A stretch of 64,000 bases of DNA from Thermothielavioides terrestris NRRL 8126 (taxonomy: Eukaryota > Ascomycota > Sordariomycetes > Sordariales > Chaetomiaceae), in assembly GCF_000226115.1 (NCBI RefSeq), contig NC_016461.1:4092001-4156000 (forward strand), given 5' to 3'. The notes under the pieces were generated by a model. That model was not told where the DNA came from. It saw only the letters and a program-made list of their open reading frames with translations, and made no database searches. Position numbers and translations under genes: made by a program. Positions 60,997 to 64,000 of this stretch are shown one piece after another. Numbering within the stretch: position 1 is the first letter of the stretch; every line of letters begins with the position of its first letter.

Positions 60997-63610
60997 GTTG
61001 TACGATCTGTTTGTGGTGCTCCGAAGGGCGGCGTCGCAGGGCTGCGGATGCGGGATGCGGGGCAGCGTTCGATTGTTGAGTGCGCTTGGCGGGGCCGCTG
61101 CGGGCAGTGCGGAGAGCGCTGGTGGATCCGAGTACTTAACAGCGGGGCCGTTGTGGTTCAAACCCCTGGGAGGCGAAATGCCAGACTGTTGGTGTAGCTC
61201 CCACTCTCGAAGACCGCAGCAGGGCGGTGCTGGAAGTTGCTCGGCTCGCAGCACTTACCCCAGCGTCCAACAGCCCGGCCTGTCGGAAAATGCTCCTCGC
61301 AGCGCAGCACACCTCAATGCGATGGGCCGACGCGTACTTTTATTCTCCGGGCGTCCTGGAATGGGCTCGGCAAGCACAACGGTCGATTGCTGCTCTCTCA
61401 GGTGGGCGGGAACTTGCTGGGGTCCAGACCAGCGCCAGCTTCGGGATGCGGGTTCTGGAGCGTTTGCGTCTGAGGACTTATCTCCCGTCGGCGGCCCTCG
61501 AACCAAACTTCAGGCCGCGTTGTTAGTGGGGTCGAGGTGTGTACTCGATTGTGGCAATGATGCTGGAGCCTTGCCGAACGGTCAGAAAACGGAACCTTCG
61601 TGCACTGTTGCAACTCTGTGGCATTTGGCGAATACTCACCCGTGCGGTCTGGGTCGCTGTGTCGAGTTACGTCCGGCGACTCGTAGAACACAACCAGGAG
61701 AGGGAATTGAGGCCGCTAGTTATCTAGCTTCTTTGCTTCTGCTCAAGAGAGTGAAGGAGGAGTAGACGAGGACAGGAACGAGAGAGGCCGAGCTGCTGGA
61801 ATTATTTCAAGAGTGTTGCGGGAGGAGAAATCGCCGGATCAAGTATTCGCAAGTCAGGCATCTCCAGCTAGGTAGGATGGGGCGGGATGCGACGGTGGAG
61901 AACAGGATCTCAGCGCTTGGCACGCCGAGTTTTCGAGTGCATACGGTACCTTACCTGAAATACGCTTCTGGAACACTACAATACATCGTGGCATGGTGCT
62001 CCTTCGCTTCTCATCAGTCGCTGCCCGTGGCCTCCCGTGGCCTCTTTCCAATTCAAAATACGGACACAGTCTCCAGGTGGATTTTGGGCTCGACGACGGA
62101 TTGCGACTCGAACGCCTCGCGACCGTCGCGTGGCCATTGAGAGCCTCTGTCTCCACCATGGAGCTCAGTGAGTTGCTACGCTCCTCAATGCAACGGCCAC
62201 GCAGTTCTCCTTTCCGCAGCACCGGGATTAAGCAACACGGCGCAGCTACGACACAGCTCTACAGCTCTGCGAGCATGGATGTTGTCGTGCACCCGCAGCC
62301 GCTAGCTGACGATTCGATGCAAACGGCGGGAGGGACTCGTTTTGTCGGAGCGGTACGATGACGTAGTTCGCATGGTGGGGTTCACTCCCCTGTCGCAGCT
62401 TCAAGCAAAGGCCCACTGGCTGCTCGATCACCAATCATCGACGCTCTGCCTACTGCACGACACGAGTGCCCCTCCGCTGTCCTGGCATCAATAGTTGGTG
62501 GTAGGCTGCCAGCGTTCAAGATGCTGACTAGGGCTGCATTCTCCGAGTTGGGGGCATCCAACTCTCATTTGCCTGTGATTTCTACCTCGGCACCTTCACC
62601 ATTTTCCCGTCATTTCCCTTTCATCGTTAATGTCCAGGGTCCGTGATGCCCAAGCTCTACGACCTCCCGAGGCCAGACCCTTGGATCATCAGGGGGCGGC
62701 AACAATGGGGGCAAATTTGATCTCTCGGATCTGGCCATGAAAAATAAGCTTTTTTCGCGCAAGATGGTCAAGGAGCACGTCGTGCTCACGCCGCTCGCTC
62801 GATGCAACACACAGCCTGCTCGCACAACAGAGAAAGAGTAATTCAATCGAAGCAACGGGCCATCACAAGCCCAGCCGGGACCCTGAGTCGTTCCTTCCCG
62901 TCTTTCAGACTCCCATCAAGCCTTCAACACCGGCAGCGAGCGCAAATGACGACACAGCGCAGCTGTTCACCTGGGCGGGCACGCCCAAAGCGGGGCTCTC
63001 AAAGCACTCTGCTTGGCCTATGCACAATGACGTCGTTACGCCGAGCCGAGCCAGCCCAGCTCTCGGGCACCAAAGCTGTATGTACCCCGCCTCATTCAAG
63101 CCGCACAGCAATTGGAGAGGGACCAGGCATTGATTTGAATATGAGCAGGCAATTGCGCTATCACAAAGCCGGAACCCAAAGCGGAATCCGGTATTCCGAA
63201 TTCTGAAAGCAGGAGGGTGATGCAAACATTACGCTACCTAGACTGCGCTTGTCTGCCCCCTCGCTCGTCTCTCGTCCCTCAGTTAGGCCAGAGCCGGAGG
63301 CGAGAGCAACATGCCCCGTTTTCTTGCGTACGGGATACTGCCACTTACTTGAACAGTAAAGGCAATGCCGCGCGGTGCTCAGCTGAAAGCTTTCCCATTA
63401 TTCTACCCATTATCTAAGTTACCAACCATACCAAAAAAATAAAAAGAAAAAGAAAAAAAAAAAAAAAGGGGGGGGGGGGTTCATGCATTCGTGCCCATGT
63501 ATGGAGTATAGACCTCGCTTCACTTGTTATGTGCATACCAGACATCACTTGTACTGTGTAAACCAGACATCACTTCACTTGTATGTATAAACCCGACCAA
63601 TGCATAGCCT
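60997..63610. other. Long upstream region of the MAPK gene
   Basis: 2.6 kb without a recognisable gene. A run of A followed by a run of G (about 63433-63479) is the most striking simple sequence. Promoter and 5' UTR of the MAPK gene are expected in the left part. Confidence 0.45.
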
Positions 63611-64000
63611 TTAAGCCCAAAACAGAACAAAACAGAACCATAACCAAAAAAGAAGAAAAATGAAAGCTACTATTCCCCGGCCTCTGCCGGTTATACCCCC
63701 CCAAAACAACTCCATACCAGTTTCCTGATGCGAAGACGACGACGACGTGGTTGTGGAAGCGGGAGCGCCGCGCTCGCCCACGTCCAGTTCGAATCCATGC
63801 AGCAGATCACTCAGGCGGAGGACCCAGGTAACCGGGCGCACCATTAGTGCCCCGAGCCTCTCAAGCCAGCTGGGGCCGTAGATGGAGCGTGGGAACCACG
63901 AGCGACCATAGGACCAGGGCTGCGACCACGTCCCGGAGCCGCAGGCGGAACTGGAAGAAGACCCCCAGCCCAGGCCGCGGCGCCGCCCGGTCGCCACCCA
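63611..64000 (-). CDS. Partial hypothetical gene at right edge
   Basis: A minus-strand frame open to the window end. It contains a Trp/Ser/Gly-rich start, then SIYGPSWLERLGALMVRPVTWVLRLSDLLHGFELDVGERG, which looks like a real helical segment, and a Ser/Thr run. The region after HQETG may be intron (GTATGG donor) rather than coding, so the 3' end is doubtful. No family recognised; most of the gene lies outside the window. Confidence 0.35.
   Translation of the reverse strand, partial: WVATGRRRGLGWGSSSSSACGSGTWSQPWSYGRSWFPRSIYGPSWLERLGALMVRPVTWVLRLSDLLHGFELDVGERGAPASTTTSSSSSHQETGMELFWGGITGRGRGIVAFIFLLFWLWFCFVLFWA

Noticed and set aside
61140..61190. Possible tRNA T-arm (GGTTCAAACCCC)
   Set aside because: No acceptor stem, anticodon arm or D-arm could be paired around it. 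No tRNA or rRNA gene was found in the window.

Overview
The window is nuclear DNA of a filamentous ascomycete, most likely a Sordariomycete close to Neurospora, Chaetomium or Thermothelomyces. Genes are GC-rich and cut by short introns with GT(A/G)NGT donors, CTAAY-like branch sites and YAG acceptors. The protein set is fungal (Hog1/OS-2-type MAP kinase, ASD-4/AreB-type GATA factor, Srf1, Ecm11, Avl9). Two large blocks (about 3.9-13.4 kb and 18.3-24.6 kb) are TA-rich, full of stop codons and carry the transition pattern of repeat-induced point mutation (RIP). Splice models were built by hand; nearly all close in frame and match the expected family length.

Layout. Minus strand: peroxisomal multifunctional beta-oxidation enzyme Fox2 (506-3647). 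A RIP-inactivated Ty3/gypsy LTR retrotransposon (3909-13420; 137-bp LTRs, target-site duplication) fills the divergent promoter between fox2 and a P-loop glycerate-kinase-like gene (14286-15331, +). Next is an Ecm11-domain gene (15835-17667, -), then a RIP-mutated Mutator-like DNA transposon (18279-24582; TIRs, 8-bp duplication) in the divergent promoter between ecm11 and nbp35 (25721-26764, +). Then come a GMF/ADF-homology gene (-) divergent from a molybdopterin-binding-domain gene (+), a ras-1-type GTPase (32448-33374, +), an OTU-like candidate (34861-35700, +), a zinc-free quinone-oxidoreductase-like MDR ending in SKL (-), KRR1 (-), an ASD-4/AreB-type GATA factor (+), a low-complexity membrane-anchored hypothetical (+), a Mit_KHE1-family protein (-), Srf1 (+), cullin-1 (+), Avl9 (-), a 383-bp MITE sharing TIRs with the Mutator-like element, the Hog1-type MAPK (-) and a partial gene at the right edge.

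The genes are mostly unrelated housekeeping and signalling functions, not a cluster. Two have lipid or peroxisome links (Fox2, and the SKL-ending dehydrogenase). The signals most worth following are the two RIP-inactivated transposons of different classes, each in a divergent promoter; the short, apparently un-RIPped MITE using the larger element's TIRs and carrying telomere-like motifs; and two inferred GC-AG introns, one next to a 9-nt microexon.
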